Positions 49,369 to 57,722 of a stretch of 64,000 bases of DNA are shown here, in pieces. This DNA comes from Mesorhizobium amorphae. GTDB lineage: Bacteria; Pseudomonadota; Alphaproteobacteria; Rhizobiales; Rhizobiaceae. Every line of letters begins with the position of its first letter. The stretch's first letter is position 1. Below the pieces are notes generated by a model. It had not been told where the DNA came from. It saw only the letters and a program-made list of their open reading frames with translations, and made no database searches. The stretch covers positions 1-64,000 of the forward strand of contig QFNI01000008.1 of the NCBI GenBank assembly GCA_003240775.1, given 5' to 3'. Made by a program: the position numbers and the translations under genes.

Positions 49369-50256
49369 GCGGGCCAGCGCCGTCCGCAACCCGCTGCCGG
49401 CGACATCGCGGAAGCGCCGCATCTTGAGCGGCAGCTGGCCGAGCGGCGCGTGGAGGATGTGGACCGGCACGGGCGGCGCCTCGAAGGCTTCGAGCAGAAG
49501 CGTCAACCGCCCAGCCGCGACCGCTTCGGCGACCTGATAATGCAGCAGATGGATGACGCCCACGCCTGCGACCGCCGCATCCACCGCCGCCTCCGCGCTC
49601 GACACGACGAGACGCGCCCGCACGCGCGCAGCGGCCCTGTCGGCGAATGGCGAACCCGCCGCCCACGGCATGGGGATGTCGAGGGCGATCGAGGGCATGG
49701 GCTGGAGATCGCGGGGATGATCGGGCTTTGACGCGCTCTCGAACAGGCGCGGGCTCGCCGCGGTGACCAGCCGCATCGTGCCGACCCGGCTCGCGACCAG
49801 GCTGCTGTCCGCCAAGGCCCCGATGCGCACGGCGAGATCGGCCGCGCCAGCGGAAAGGTCGACATTGTCGTCGGCCAGCCTCAGGTCGACCGAGATACCC
49901 GGGTGATCGCGCAGGAACGCCTCGACGATCGGCAGCACATGAAGGCGGCCGAACATGCGCGGCGCGCTCACGACCAGCCGCCCCGTCGGTTCCGAGAACT
50001 CGCCGGCCGCTTCGCGCTCGATCTCGTCGACCTGCGCCAGGATCGTGCGGGCGCCTGCCACGAACCGCTGGCCGGCATCCGTCAGGGCGAGACGGCGCGT
50101 GGAGCGCAGCATCAGGACCGCTCCCAGGTGGTGCTCGAGCTGGCCGATCCTGCGCGTCAGCGTCGCGACCGACATGCCCCGCCGCCGCGCCGCCGCCGAG
50201 AAGCTGCCGGCGTCGGTCACGTCGAGCAGCAGCGACATGGCTTCCAGGCGATCCAT
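49354..50256 (-). CDS. LysR-family transcriptional regulator
   Basis: 300 residues. Helix-turn-helix: MSLLLDVTDAGSFSAAARRR and GMSVATLTRRIGQLEHHLGA. The effector domain begins GRLVVSAPRMFGRLHVLPIV, typical of the CrgA/DsdC-like LysR group. ATG 50256. It is divergent from the FMN-binding protein gene at 50381, its probable target, and overlaps the TetR gene end by 15 bases tail to tail. Confidence 0.9.
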   Translation of the reverse strand: MDRLEAMSLLLDVTDAGSFSAAARRRGMSVATLTRRIGQLEHHLGAVLMLRSTRRLALTDAGQRFVAGARTILAQVDEIEREAAGEFSEPTGRLVVSAPRMFGRLHVLPIVEAFLRDHPGISVDLRLADDNVDLSAGAADLAVRIGALADSSLVASRVGTMRLVTAASPRLFESASKPDHPRDLQPMPSIALDIPMPWAAGSPFADRAAARVRARLVVSSAEAAVDAAVAGVGVIHLLHYQVAEAVAAGRLTLLLEAFEAPPVPVHILHAPLGQLPLKMRRFRDVAGSGLRTALARLAQA

Positions 50257-50274
50257 TCGATTTTTTCACTAACT

Positions 50275-50289
50275 GAGCAGATGCTGCTC
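50275..50289. promoter_or_regulatory. Candidate LysR site GAGCAG-N3-CTGCTC
   Basis: Six-base arms around ATG in the 124-base gap between the divergent LysR (start 50256) and the FMN-binding protein (start 50381), 18 bases from the LysR start. It fits autoregulation; note that GAGCAGCAG also occurs inside the LysR gene. Confidence 0.35.
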
Positions 50290-50380
50290 GTTCAAGCGCG
50301 ATTGTCCCTATGCAGGCGCATGACTAGCTCATTGCCCTGATGCGGCGGCCCGAATGGCTCGGCCGCGAAAGGAGACGAGC

Positions 50381-51001
50381 ATGGGATACGGCTTTCTCGA
50401 CATCGCCGTGACGCCCACGGTCAAGGCGGAGCAGCAGAAACTGGGCGTCGCGCAGATGTGGCAGGACTTCAAGGGCCACCGCGAGTTCGACCGCTTCACG
50501 GAAGGCGAAGCGCATTTCATCGCCCAACGCGACAGCTTCTACATGGCGACCACATCGGAAACGGGCTGGCCCTATGTCCAGCATCGCGGCGGGCCGCCCG
50601 GCTTCCTGAAGCTGATCGACGACCGCACATTGGCCTTCGCGGATTATCGCGGCAATTTCCAGTACATCACGCTTGGCAACCTGTCCGCCAGCGACAAGGC
50701 CTGCCTGTTTCTGATGGACTATCCCCGCCGCAGCCGGCTGAAGATCTATGCCCGTGCCGAGGCCGTGCCGCTCGACGCCGACGCCGCGCTGACCGAGCGG
50801 GTGCTGGCCGGCACGCGCGGCAAGCCCGAGCGGATCGTCCGGCTGCGGCTCGAGGCGTTCGACTGGAACTGCCCCCAGCACATCACGCAGCGCTTTACCG
50901 AGGCCGAACTGGCCGACGCTCTGGCGCCCATGCGAGCCCGGCTCGAAGCGCTGACGGCCGAGAACGCCGCGCTGCGCGCCGCGGCCGCCGACCGCCTTTA
51001 G
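50381..51001 (+). CDS. Pyridoxamine 5'-phosphate oxidase-family FMN-binding protein
   Basis: 206 residues with the split-barrel flavin fold: EAHFIAQRDSFYMATTSETG, WPYVQHRGGPPGFLKLIDDR, TLAFADYRGNFQYITLGNLS and CLFLMDYPRRSRLKIYARAE. The C-terminus has a short coiled-coil-like stretch (ARLEALTAENAALRAAAADR). ATG 50381 has a strong ribosome site (AAAGGAGACGAGC). Members bind FMN or F420 and reduce varied substrates; this branch is uncharacterised as far as I can tell. Control by the divergent LysR is likely. Confidence 0.88.
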   Translation: MGYGFLDIAVTPTVKAEQQKLGVAQMWQDFKGHREFDRFTEGEAHFIAQRDSFYMATTSETGWPYVQHRGGPPGFLKLIDDRTLAFADYRGNFQYITLGNLSASDKACLFLMDYPRRSRLKIYARAEAVPLDADAALTERVLAGTRGKPERIVRLRLEAFDWNCPQHITQRFTEAELADALAPMRARLEALTAENAALRAAAADRL

Positions 51002-51129
51002 CCTTGACGACGCAGCACAGGTTTCCTGCGGCGCAAGGACGAGGCCATGTTTCGCGGGGAGTGCGGGGTCCCGGAAAAGCGATGGTGTGGACCTGCGGCG
51101 CACCGCAAGTCCACGCCGATGGTTCGCTC

Positions 51130-51903
51130 CTATTGCCCCGCAGCGCCCCGCGCGGCTTCCTCGATCAACGCGGCGACCTTGTCGGGATGGGACAGGAACA
51201 CCGCATGGCTTGCCGCGATCTTCTCGGTCTTGGCTTTCGCCCGCCCGGCCATCATCTCCTGCGTGGCCGGCGGGATCATGCGGTCCTCGGTCGTGACCAG
51301 CGTCCAGGCGGGCTTGCTGCGCCAAGCCGGCTCGCCGGTCGCAGCACCCGCCGCAGCCTCGCCCCAGGGCAGTTGGGATGCCGCCATGAACTTCGCTTCC
51401 GCCGGCTCGACATCCTGCGCGAAGGCCTCCGGGAATTTGGCGACGTCGAGCGTCAGGAAGCCCTCGTTCGGGGGCAGGAAGGGCGGCGGCGTCGCGCCGG
51501 GAACCGGCTTGCTGGCGAGCGCCAGAACCGTCTCGCCCTTGTTGGGTGCGAAGGCGGCGATGTAGACGAGCGCTTTCACCTTCGGGTCGTTGCCGGCACC
51601 CGTGATGACCGCGCCGCCATAGCTGTGGCCGACCAGCACCACGGGCCCGTCCTGCGCAGCGATGACGCGCTTCACGGTGGCGATGTCGCCGTCGAGCGTG
51701 GCCGTCGAATGCTGCGTGATGCTCACCCTGTAGCCGTCCGCGACGAGACGGTCATACACCGCCCGCCAACCCGATCCGTCGGCGAACGCTCCATGCACCA
51801 GAACGACGTTGTTGAGTGCCGTGCCGTTTTGCTGAGCCATAGCTGGTGAACACCACAAAAAAAGATTGAAGAGGAAGAACAAGAATTGCTTCGTCTTGGT
51901 CAA
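51130..51903 (-). CDS. Secreted alpha/beta hydrolase
   Basis: 257 residues. A Sec signal (KQFLFFLFNLFLWCSPAMAQ) covers residues about 5-24. The oxyanion loop is VVLVHGAFADGSGWRAVYDR and the nucleophile elbow is VVLVGHSYGGAVITGAGNDP. The acid is in TTEDRMIPP and the histidine in AASHAVFLSHPDKVA. I start at TTG 51903, which has AGGAG seven bases upstream (AGGAGACGCGAG); ATG 51927 or 51924 would put an arginine-rich stretch before the signal. It is close to the esterase group typified by salicylate esterase and EstC-like proteins. It is divergent from a LysR regulator. Confidence 0.88.
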   Translation of the reverse strand: MTKTKQFLFFLFNLFLWCSPAMAQQNGTALNNVVLVHGAFADGSGWRAVYDRLVADGYRVSITQHSTATLDGDIATVKRVIAAQDGPVVLVGHSYGGAVITGAGNDPKVKALVYIAAFAPNKGETVLALASKPVPGATPPPFLPPNEGFLTLDVAKFPEAFAQDVEPAEAKFMAASQLPWGEAAAGAATGEPAWRSKPAWTLVTTEDRMIPPATQEMMAGRAKAKTEKIAASHAVFLSHPDKVAALIEEAARGAAGQ

Positions 51904-52024
51904 CTCGCGTCTCCTGTATCGCATCATGGGAATTGAACGCGTGCTCGAACGGGTTTTCACTGTCTGGATTGTTGCGCCTATGCGGAATCGCGGCGATCCA
52001 AGACGATCGACGTAACATGATGTC

Positions 52025-52043
52025 TGGGGAAAGAATTTCCCCA
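52025..52043. promoter_or_regulatory. Perfect inverted repeat TGGGGAAA-N3-TTTCCCCA
   Basis: Eight-base exact arms around GAA in the gap between the divergent alpha/beta hydrolase (start 51903) and LysR (start 52067). It ends 23 bases before the LysR ATG, so it is a candidate autoregulatory site. Confidence 0.55.
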
Positions 52044-52066
52044 CTGCAGCGAAGGTGGAGCCTTGC

Positions 52067-53032
52067 ATGGACGCAAGTGAAGAGCCCGACCTCGGCGAGA
52101 TCCGCGCGTTCATCGCCGTGGCGGAGGCGGGAAGCTTTGCCGGCGCAACGCGTGCGGCCAGATTGTCTCGCTCGGCCTTGGGCAAGTCGATCATGCGCCT
52201 CGAACGCCGCCTGGGAACGCGCCTCCTGCACCGCACGACGCGCCAGGTGTCGCTGACCGCCGACGGTGCCGCCTATCTCAGGCGCATGCGCTGCATTCTG
52301 GCGGATCTGGCGGAGGCGGAAGCCAATGTGCGCCGGGATCAGGCGGTGCCGCGCGGCACGCTTCGCTTGTCGATGCCCACGGCCTATGGCCGGCTCTGCA
52401 TCTTGCCGGTTCTCGCGACGTTCCTGCGGCGTTGGCCGGCCCTGACCGCTGATGTCAGCTTCACCGATCACCCGGTCAACCTGGTGGAGGAAGGGATCGA
52501 CCTCGCCATCCGCATCGCCAGCACCGAAAACGGCGCGGAAACGGTCGGTCGGGTCGTCGCCCGCACCGAGGCGTTCCTGTGCGCGGCGCCCGCCTACCTC
52601 GCCGAGCGCGGTCTGCCGGAGGATGCCCACGCGCTCGACGGCCACGACCGCCTGGTGTTCAGGGGTGCCGGCCGCACGATGTCGTGGGGGGAGGGGATGC
52701 CCAACGATGCTCGCCAGAGCCGCCTCGTCGTGGACAGCGCCGACGCGCTCCACGCCATGGCGGTGGCCGGCCTCGGCATCGCCGAACTCCCCGCCTTTCT
52801 CGTCGCTGACGACCTCGCCGCCGGGCGTCTGGCCCCGGTTCTTCCCGACCAACGCCGCCCCGTCCTGATCTCCCTCCTTTATGCGACGGCCCGCCACCAG
52901 CCGACGCGCGTCCGGCTGTTCATTGATCATCTGATCCAGTCGCTCGCCGGCAGTGATCACAGGGCTGAAGACACGCGATCTCCGAAAGGTGAAACGCCGT
53001 CCTCGTCGGCACCGGCGCAGCCGGACACCTGA
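52067..53032 (+). CDS. LysR-family transcriptional regulator
   Basis: 321 residues. Helix-turn-helix: EIRAFIAVAEAGSFAGATRA then SRSALGKSIMRLERRLGTRL. The effector domain starts GTLRLSMPTAYGRLCILPVL. ATG 52067 has GGTGGAG eight bases upstream; GTG 52055 is the alternative. A proline/serine-rich tail (KGETPSSSAPAQPDT) extends past the usual end. It is divergent from the secreted hydrolase, its likely target. Confidence 0.9.
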   Translation: MDASEEPDLGEIRAFIAVAEAGSFAGATRAARLSRSALGKSIMRLERRLGTRLLHRTTRQVSLTADGAAYLRRMRCILADLAEAEANVRRDQAVPRGTLRLSMPTAYGRLCILPVLATFLRRWPALTADVSFTDHPVNLVEEGIDLAIRIASTENGAETVGRVVARTEAFLCAAPAYLAERGLPEDAHALDGHDRLVFRGAGRTMSWGEGMPNDARQSRLVVDSADALHAMAVAGLGIAELPAFLVADDLAAGRLAPVLPDQRRPVLISLLYATARHQPTRVRLFIDHLIQSLAGSDHRAEDTRSPKGETPSSSAPAQPDT

Positions 53033-53141
53033 TCCACCAAATTGAGGGCGCGTCCTTCGTCGGCCCACACCCTCTCGGCCCGCTTGACAGAACGCCGATC
53101 CCCTGATTGGTTCGGTCACGGAACGAATTAAAAGGGGCGGC

Positions 53142-54353
53142 ATGAGCGAGACCTCCCGCATCTCCCGGCGCCTTGCGCGCTGCAACGTCATGGAGACGAT
53201 CGTCCATTGCGCGCCGATCTCGCGGGCATCCGTCGCCAAGCAGACGGGCCTGTCCAAGCAGACCGTTTCCGAGATCGCGCGGCAGCTGGAGGACGAGGGC
53301 TGGATCCGCGAGACCGGGCGCACCAGCGGCCATGTCGGGCGGACCGCGCTCACCTATGAGGTGGTGCCGGACCGCGCGGTGATCGCGGCCGTCGATCTCG
53401 GCGGCACCAAGGTGCGCGCTGCCATCGCCGACCTTTCCTGCCAGGTGCTGGGCGACGTGTCCGAGCCGACCGACAAGCGCGGCGGCCACCATGTGGTGAA
53501 CCAGATCGCCCGCCTCTGCCGGCTCGCCGCGGAGCGCGAGGGCGTGGATTTCGGCAAGGTGCGGCTTGCCGTGGTGGGCGTTCCCGGCGCGCCCGAAAGT
53601 GAAACGGGCCGCGTCCTGATGGCACCCAACATTCCCGGCTGGGACGTGCTCGACGTGACGGCCGCCTTGTCGGACGCGCTCGGCGTCGAAGTGCTGGTGG
53701 AGAACGACGTCAACCTCGCCGTGCGCGGCGAGCACTGGATGGGCGCAGGCGCAGAAGTGGACGATCTCGTTTTGATCGCGCTCGGCACCGGCATCGGCGG
53801 CGGCATCATGGTGGGCGGCGAACTCGTGCGGGGCGCGGGGAATGCTGCGGGCGAACTCGGCTTCCTGCCCTTCGGCGCCGACCCGTTCGAGCCCGCCTCC
53901 CTGCACATGGGCGCGCTCGAGCGGCGGCTCGGCTCCGAAGGGATCGTGGCCTTCTACCGGAACCTGTCGGGCCGCGTGCTCGACGTGAAGGGCATCTTCG
54001 ACGCGGCCGAGACGGGCGAAGACGCGGCCCTCCAGACATTGGACGAGGCGGCGCGCCTCCTGGCGCGGGCGGTGGCGGGCATCGCGGCCATCACCAACCC
54101 CGCCTGCATCGTCTTGGGCGGCTCGATCGGCGTGCGCGGGGAAATGGTCGCCCGCGTGCGGGAACTGATGCCGCTCTGCTTTCCCCGGCCCGTCGCCGTG
54201 GAGGCCTCGGTGCTCGGGCCCAAGGCCGCGCTGATCGGGGCGGCCGCCGTCGGGCTCGGCAGCCTGCACGCCTCGCTGTGGGGCGAGGGGGTGGAAGGCG
54301 GCATCGCGCTGCCCTCCGCCGCCGCCATGCGCGAGCGCGGGGTCGCGGCATGA
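53142..54353 (+). CDS. ROK-family transcriptional regulator
   Basis: 403 residues. The N-terminal winged helix (SRASVAKQTGLSKQTVSEIA) is joined to a sugar-kinase-like ROK domain: IAAVDLGGTKVRAAIADLSC holds the phosphate loop, VEVLVENDVNLAVRGEHWMG the catalytic aspartate region, and LIALGTGIGGGIMVGGELVR the glycine-rich part. The cysteine zinc motif normal in ROK proteins (CxCGxxGCxE) is missing; the segment reads LPFGADPFEPASLHMGALER. AGGGGCGGC precedes ATG 53142. It heads an operon with an M20 peptidase, sugar-type importer and PLP protein and probably represses it. Confidence 0.9.
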   Translation: MSETSRISRRLARCNVMETIVHCAPISRASVAKQTGLSKQTVSEIARQLEDEGWIRETGRTSGHVGRTALTYEVVPDRAVIAAVDLGGTKVRAAIADLSCQVLGDVSEPTDKRGGHHVVNQIARLCRLAAEREGVDFGKVRLAVVGVPGAPESETGRVLMAPNIPGWDVLDVTAALSDALGVEVLVENDVNLAVRGEHWMGAGAEVDDLVLIALGTGIGGGIMVGGELVRGAGNAAGELGFLPFGADPFEPASLHMGALERRLGSEGIVAFYRNLSGRVLDVKGIFDAAETGEDAALQTLDEAARLLARAVAGIAAITNPACIVLGGSIGVRGEMVARVRELMPLCFPRPVAVEASVLGPKAALIGAAAVGLGSLHASLWGEGVEGGIALPSAAAMRERGVAA

Positions 54354-55606
54354 GCGCGGTCGCCCCCTTGCGCGACCGGCTGGCGCCGCTCCTCGATCAG
54401 AGCAAGGCGCTCGCCTTCTTCCGCGAGGCCATCGCGCGCGAAAGCATCACCGGCAACGAGGCGAATTTCGCGGGCTGGCTCGAAGCGCGCATGGCGGAAC
54501 TTCGGCTCGTCCCCCGATCCGCGCCCTTCGCATCCGGCCGCCCGAACGTGTGGGGCGCGCGACCGGGCACGGGCGGCGGGCAGACCCTCCTCTTCATCGG
54601 CCACACCGACACCGTGCATGTGCGCGGCTGGGCCGAGCGCTGGGCGGGCACGGAGCGCGCAGACCCGTTCGGCGGCGCGCTGATCGACGGCGCTGTCTGG
54701 GGCCGCGGGGCCGGCGACCTCAAGGCCGGCATCTGCGCTTCGCTGCTGGCGCTCGACCTGCTCGACCGCGCCGGCGTCCGGTTGCGGGGCGACCTGCAAT
54801 TCGCCTTCGTGGGCGACGAGGAAAGCGGCGAGCCGAACAGCGGCACGAGCGCCGGCATCAAGGATTACGTGGCCCGCGTCGAGACTGGCGCGGTCGCCAG
54901 GCCCGACTTCGCCGTCTATGTGGAGCCGACCCGGCTTCAGATCTTTCCCGCCCAGATGGGCTTCTTCATCGCCGAGATCACGGTGACGGGTCGCTCCTCC
55001 TATTTCGGCGTGCCCGAACGGGGCGTCGATGCCCTCAAGGCCGCGCACCGGGTGCTTTCCGCACTCTGGAGCTATTCGGATGCTTTGGGCGAGCAGGGCT
55101 CGCACGCGCTGGTGGGCAAGCGCTTCGTGCTGGTCACCGAGATCGGCGGCGGCGGGCTGATCGCCGTGCCCGGCGAATGCCGCATGTCGCTCATCGCCAA
55201 GCTCCTGCCGGGCGACAGCCTGGACGATGCGGTGGCCGCCCTCGAGAGCGTGGTGCGCGAGGCTGCGGGCGCAGAGGTCGGCATCGCCATCCACTACCCC
55301 GCGGGCCGCGACCACCCTTTCGGCGGCACGGGCACCGATGTGAGCCCGGCACTTGCCCCCATCCGGGCGCTGAGCGAGGCGGCAGGCGCGGCACTCCCGG
55401 GCCGCGGCGAAATCGCGGGCGCGCCCTACTGGTCGGAAGCGCCCTTCCTGGTCGACCGGCTCGGCTGTCCGGCCGTCTATTGCGCGCCCGGCGACATAGC
55501 CAACTGCCACACGGCCGAGGAGCGCGTCGAACTCGGCGAGTTCATGGCCGGCATCCTCGCCTTCGCGCTCTTCATCGCCGCCACCTGCGGCACAGCAGAC
55601 ACCTGA
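54350..55606 (+). CDS. M20-family metallopeptidase / deacylase
   Basis: 418 residues. Zinc-site motifs are intact: LLFIGHTDTVHVRGW, VWGRGAGDLKAGICASLLAL, FVGDEESGEPNSGTSAG and, near the C-terminus, GDIANCHTAEERVELGEF. The lid/dimerisation domain lies between about residues 200 and 310. Relatives are acetylornithine deacetylase, succinyl-diaminopimelate desuccinylase and carboxypeptidase G2-like enzymes; ArgE-like amide hydrolysis is the best guess. ATGA overlap with the ROK gene shows coupling. No signal peptide, so it acts on something imported. Confidence 0.9.
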   Translation: MSAVAPLRDRLAPLLDQSKALAFFREAIARESITGNEANFAGWLEARMAELRLVPRSAPFASGRPNVWGARPGTGGGQTLLFIGHTDTVHVRGWAERWAGTERADPFGGALIDGAVWGRGAGDLKAGICASLLALDLLDRAGVRLRGDLQFAFVGDEESGEPNSGTSAGIKDYVARVETGAVARPDFAVYVEPTRLQIFPAQMGFFIAEITVTGRSSYFGVPERGVDALKAAHRVLSALWSYSDALGEQGSHALVGKRFVLVTEIGGGGLIAVPGECRMSLIAKLLPGDSLDDAVAALESVVREAAGAEVGIAIHYPAGRDHPFGGTGTDVSPALAPIRALSEAAGAALPGRGEIAGAPYWSEAPFLVDRLGCPAVYCAPGDIANCHTAEERVELGEFMAGILAFALFIAATCGTADT

Positions 55607-55629
55607 CTAACCAAAAAAGGGGAAACAGC

Positions 55630-56682
55630 ATGCGCTTCACATCCACGCTCGCCGCCTCGCTGGTGGCGGCCCTTCTCGCGGGAGGCCCGGCACTGGCCCA
55701 GACGGTCGGCCCGCAGGGCGAGACGGCCACGCCGTCGTCTTCCGTCACCGTGCCGGAAGCCCGCGCAGGCGAGCTCAAGGGCAAGACCGCGGCATTCGTC
55801 TGGCACGAGCAGTCCGATTTCGTGAACGCGGTGACCCAGGGCGCCACCGACGAGTTCGCGCGCCTGGGCATGGAGGTGATCGCCACCACCAGCGCCAATT
55901 TCGACGCAGCCAAGCAGCGCTCGGATGTGGAAACGGTGCTGGCGCGCCAGCCCTCCGCGATCCTCGCGCTGCCGCTCGACCCCGCGACGTCGGCCGCCGC
56001 CTTCCAGGGCGCGAAGGAAGCCGGCACCAAGCTCGTCTTCCTGTCGAACCTGCCGCAGAACTACAAGCACGGCACGGACTATGCCGCGATCGTCACCGAC
56101 GACCTCTTCCAGATGGGCTCCCAGGCAGCCGACGCGCTGGCTGCCAGCATGGGCGACAAGGGCACCGTGGGCTACATCTTCCACGACGCCGACTACTACG
56201 TCACCAACCAGCGCGACCAGGCCTTCAAGACAACCATCGAGACCAAGCATCCCGGCATCACGATCGCAGCCGAGGCCGGCATCAGCGACCCCGCGCGCGC
56301 CGAAGAGATCGCCAACGCCATGCTGCTCCAAAACCCCGATCTCGGCGGCATCTACGTGACCTGGGCAGGCCCGGCGGAAGGCGTTCTTTCGGCACTCCGC
56401 GCCAACGGCAACAAGACCACCAAGCTCGTGACGCTCGACCTGTCCGAGCCGGTCGCGCTCGACATGGTCAAGGACGGCAATGTGGCGGCGATCGTGGCCG
56501 ACGAGGCCTATGAACTCGGCCGCGCCATGGCGGCAGCCGGCGCGCGCGCGATCCTCGGCGAGGAAAGCCCGGCCTTCGTCGTTGCCCCCGCCGTCACGGT
56601 CACCAAGGCGACCGTCGCCGAGGGCTGGCAGCGCTCGCTCCACCGCGACGCGCCCCAGTCGGTGATCGACGCCGCCAAGTAA
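55630..56682 (+). CDS. Sugar-type ABC transporter substrate-binding protein (RbsB-like)
   Basis: 350 residues, Peripla_BP_4. Signal peptide: MRFTSTLAASLVAALLAGGP, cut near ALAQ (residue 24). The mature part has KTAAFVWHEQSDFVNAVTQG, DVETVLARQPSAILALPLDP and LGGIYVTWAGPAEGVLSALR. AAAAAGGGGAAACAGC precedes ATG 55630. The fold is that of ribose/galactose binding proteins, but relatives also bind AI-2, polyols and amino-acid derivatives. The operon partners (peptidase, racemase-like protein) argue against a simple sugar. Confidence 0.9.
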   Translation: MRFTSTLAASLVAALLAGGPALAQTVGPQGETATPSSSVTVPEARAGELKGKTAAFVWHEQSDFVNAVTQGATDEFARLGMEVIATTSANFDAAKQRSDVETVLARQPSAILALPLDPATSAAAFQGAKEAGTKLVFLSNLPQNYKHGTDYAAIVTDDLFQMGSQAADALAASMGDKGTVGYIFHDADYYVTNQRDQAFKTTIETKHPGITIAAEAGISDPARAEEIANAMLLQNPDLGGIYVTWAGPAEGVLSALRANGNKTTKLVTLDLSEPVALDMVKDGNVAAIVADEAYELGRAMAAAGARAILGEESPAFVVAPAVTVTKATVAEGWQRSLHRDAPQSVIDAAK

Positions 56683-56748
56683 GCGAAACCCGACACGGCC
56701 TGCGGCGCACCCTGCTCGCGCCGCAGGCCGGTGGATCACCAAAGCCCG

Positions 56749-57708
56749 ATGACCGAAGCGACAGTTCTTCCTCTCTGGAAACGCATCGACCTCCAGCAAT
56801 GGGTGGTCTATCTCGGCTTCCTCTTGATCTTCTTGTTCTTCGCCGTCACGCTCGGCGACAGCGGGTTCCTTTCGGTCCGCAACCTTTCCAACATCGTGCT
56901 GCAGACGGCACCCGCCACCGTGATGGCGGTGGGCCTCGTCTTCGTGCTCTCGGCGGGCGAGATCGACCTGTCCTTCGGCTCCACGGTTGCGGTCGCCGCA
57001 CTGGCTGCGGCCGTCGTGATGCAGAGCTGGCCGATGCCGATGGGCGTGCTGGCGGGCCTGGGTGCGGGGCTCGCCATCGGCCTCTTCAACGGGCTCCTCG
57101 TCGCCTATCTCCGCCTTCCCTCGTTTCTGGTGACGCTCGCCACCATGGGGCTGTTCGCCGGCATCGGCCGCTCCATGACCGAGTTGCGCTCCGTGCCCGT
57201 GCAGAACGAGCTCTTCACCGGCATCTTCGGCTCGGGCGCGCTGTTCACCATTCCCTCTCTGGTGATCTGGACGGCCGCCGTCGTGCTCATCGGCCACCTC
57301 GTTTATCGCCAGACGCGTTTCGGCGCCCATGTGATCGCGACCGGCGACAACCCACGCGCGGCGCTCGTGTCCGGCATCAAGGTGGCGCGCATCCGCCTCG
57401 CCGTTCTCGTGCTGTCGGGGCTAATGGCGGGGCTTGCTGGCCTTCTTTATTCCGGCCGCCTGCAGGCTGCGCGCTACACGCTGGGCGAAAGCGACCTGAT
57501 GACGGTGATCGCCGCGGTGATCGTGGGCGGCACGGCACTCAACGGCGGCAAGGGCTCGGTGATCGGCGCGCTGGTCGGTTCGCTGCTCATGGGGATGCTC
57601 AACAACGGGCTGATCCTGATGGGCCTGTCCGTGTCCGACCAGATGATCGTGCGCGGCCTGATCATCCTGGGCGCAGTCGCCCTTTCGCTGCGCGAACCCG
57701 CGCGCTGA
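56749..57708 (+). CDS. Sugar-type ABC transporter permease (RbsC-like)
   Basis: 319 residues with about eight to ten membrane segments. VMAVGLVFVLSAGEIDLSFG (the family's GGIDLSVG-like motif with E for G), LVAYLRLPSFLVTLATMGLF and VGGTALNGGKGSVIGALVGS are conserved. ATG 56749 is used; GTG 56731 in frame is the alternative, and neither has a strong ribosome site. It follows the binding protein by 66 bases. The ATPase gene is separated from it by the PLP gene. Confidence 0.9.
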   Translation: MTEATVLPLWKRIDLQQWVVYLGFLLIFLFFAVTLGDSGFLSVRNLSNIVLQTAPATVMAVGLVFVLSAGEIDLSFGSTVAVAALAAAVVMQSWPMPMGVLAGLGAGLAIGLFNGLLVAYLRLPSFLVTLATMGLFAGIGRSMTELRSVPVQNELFTGIFGSGALFTIPSLVIWTAAVVLIGHLVYRQTRFGAHVIATGDNPRAALVSGIKVARIRLAVLVLSGLMAGLAGLLYSGRLQAARYTLGESDLMTVIAAVIVGGTALNGGKGSVIGALVGSLLMGMLNNGLILMGLSVSDQMIVRGLIILGAVALSLREPAR

Positions 57709-57722
57709 CCGGAGGTTTTCCG

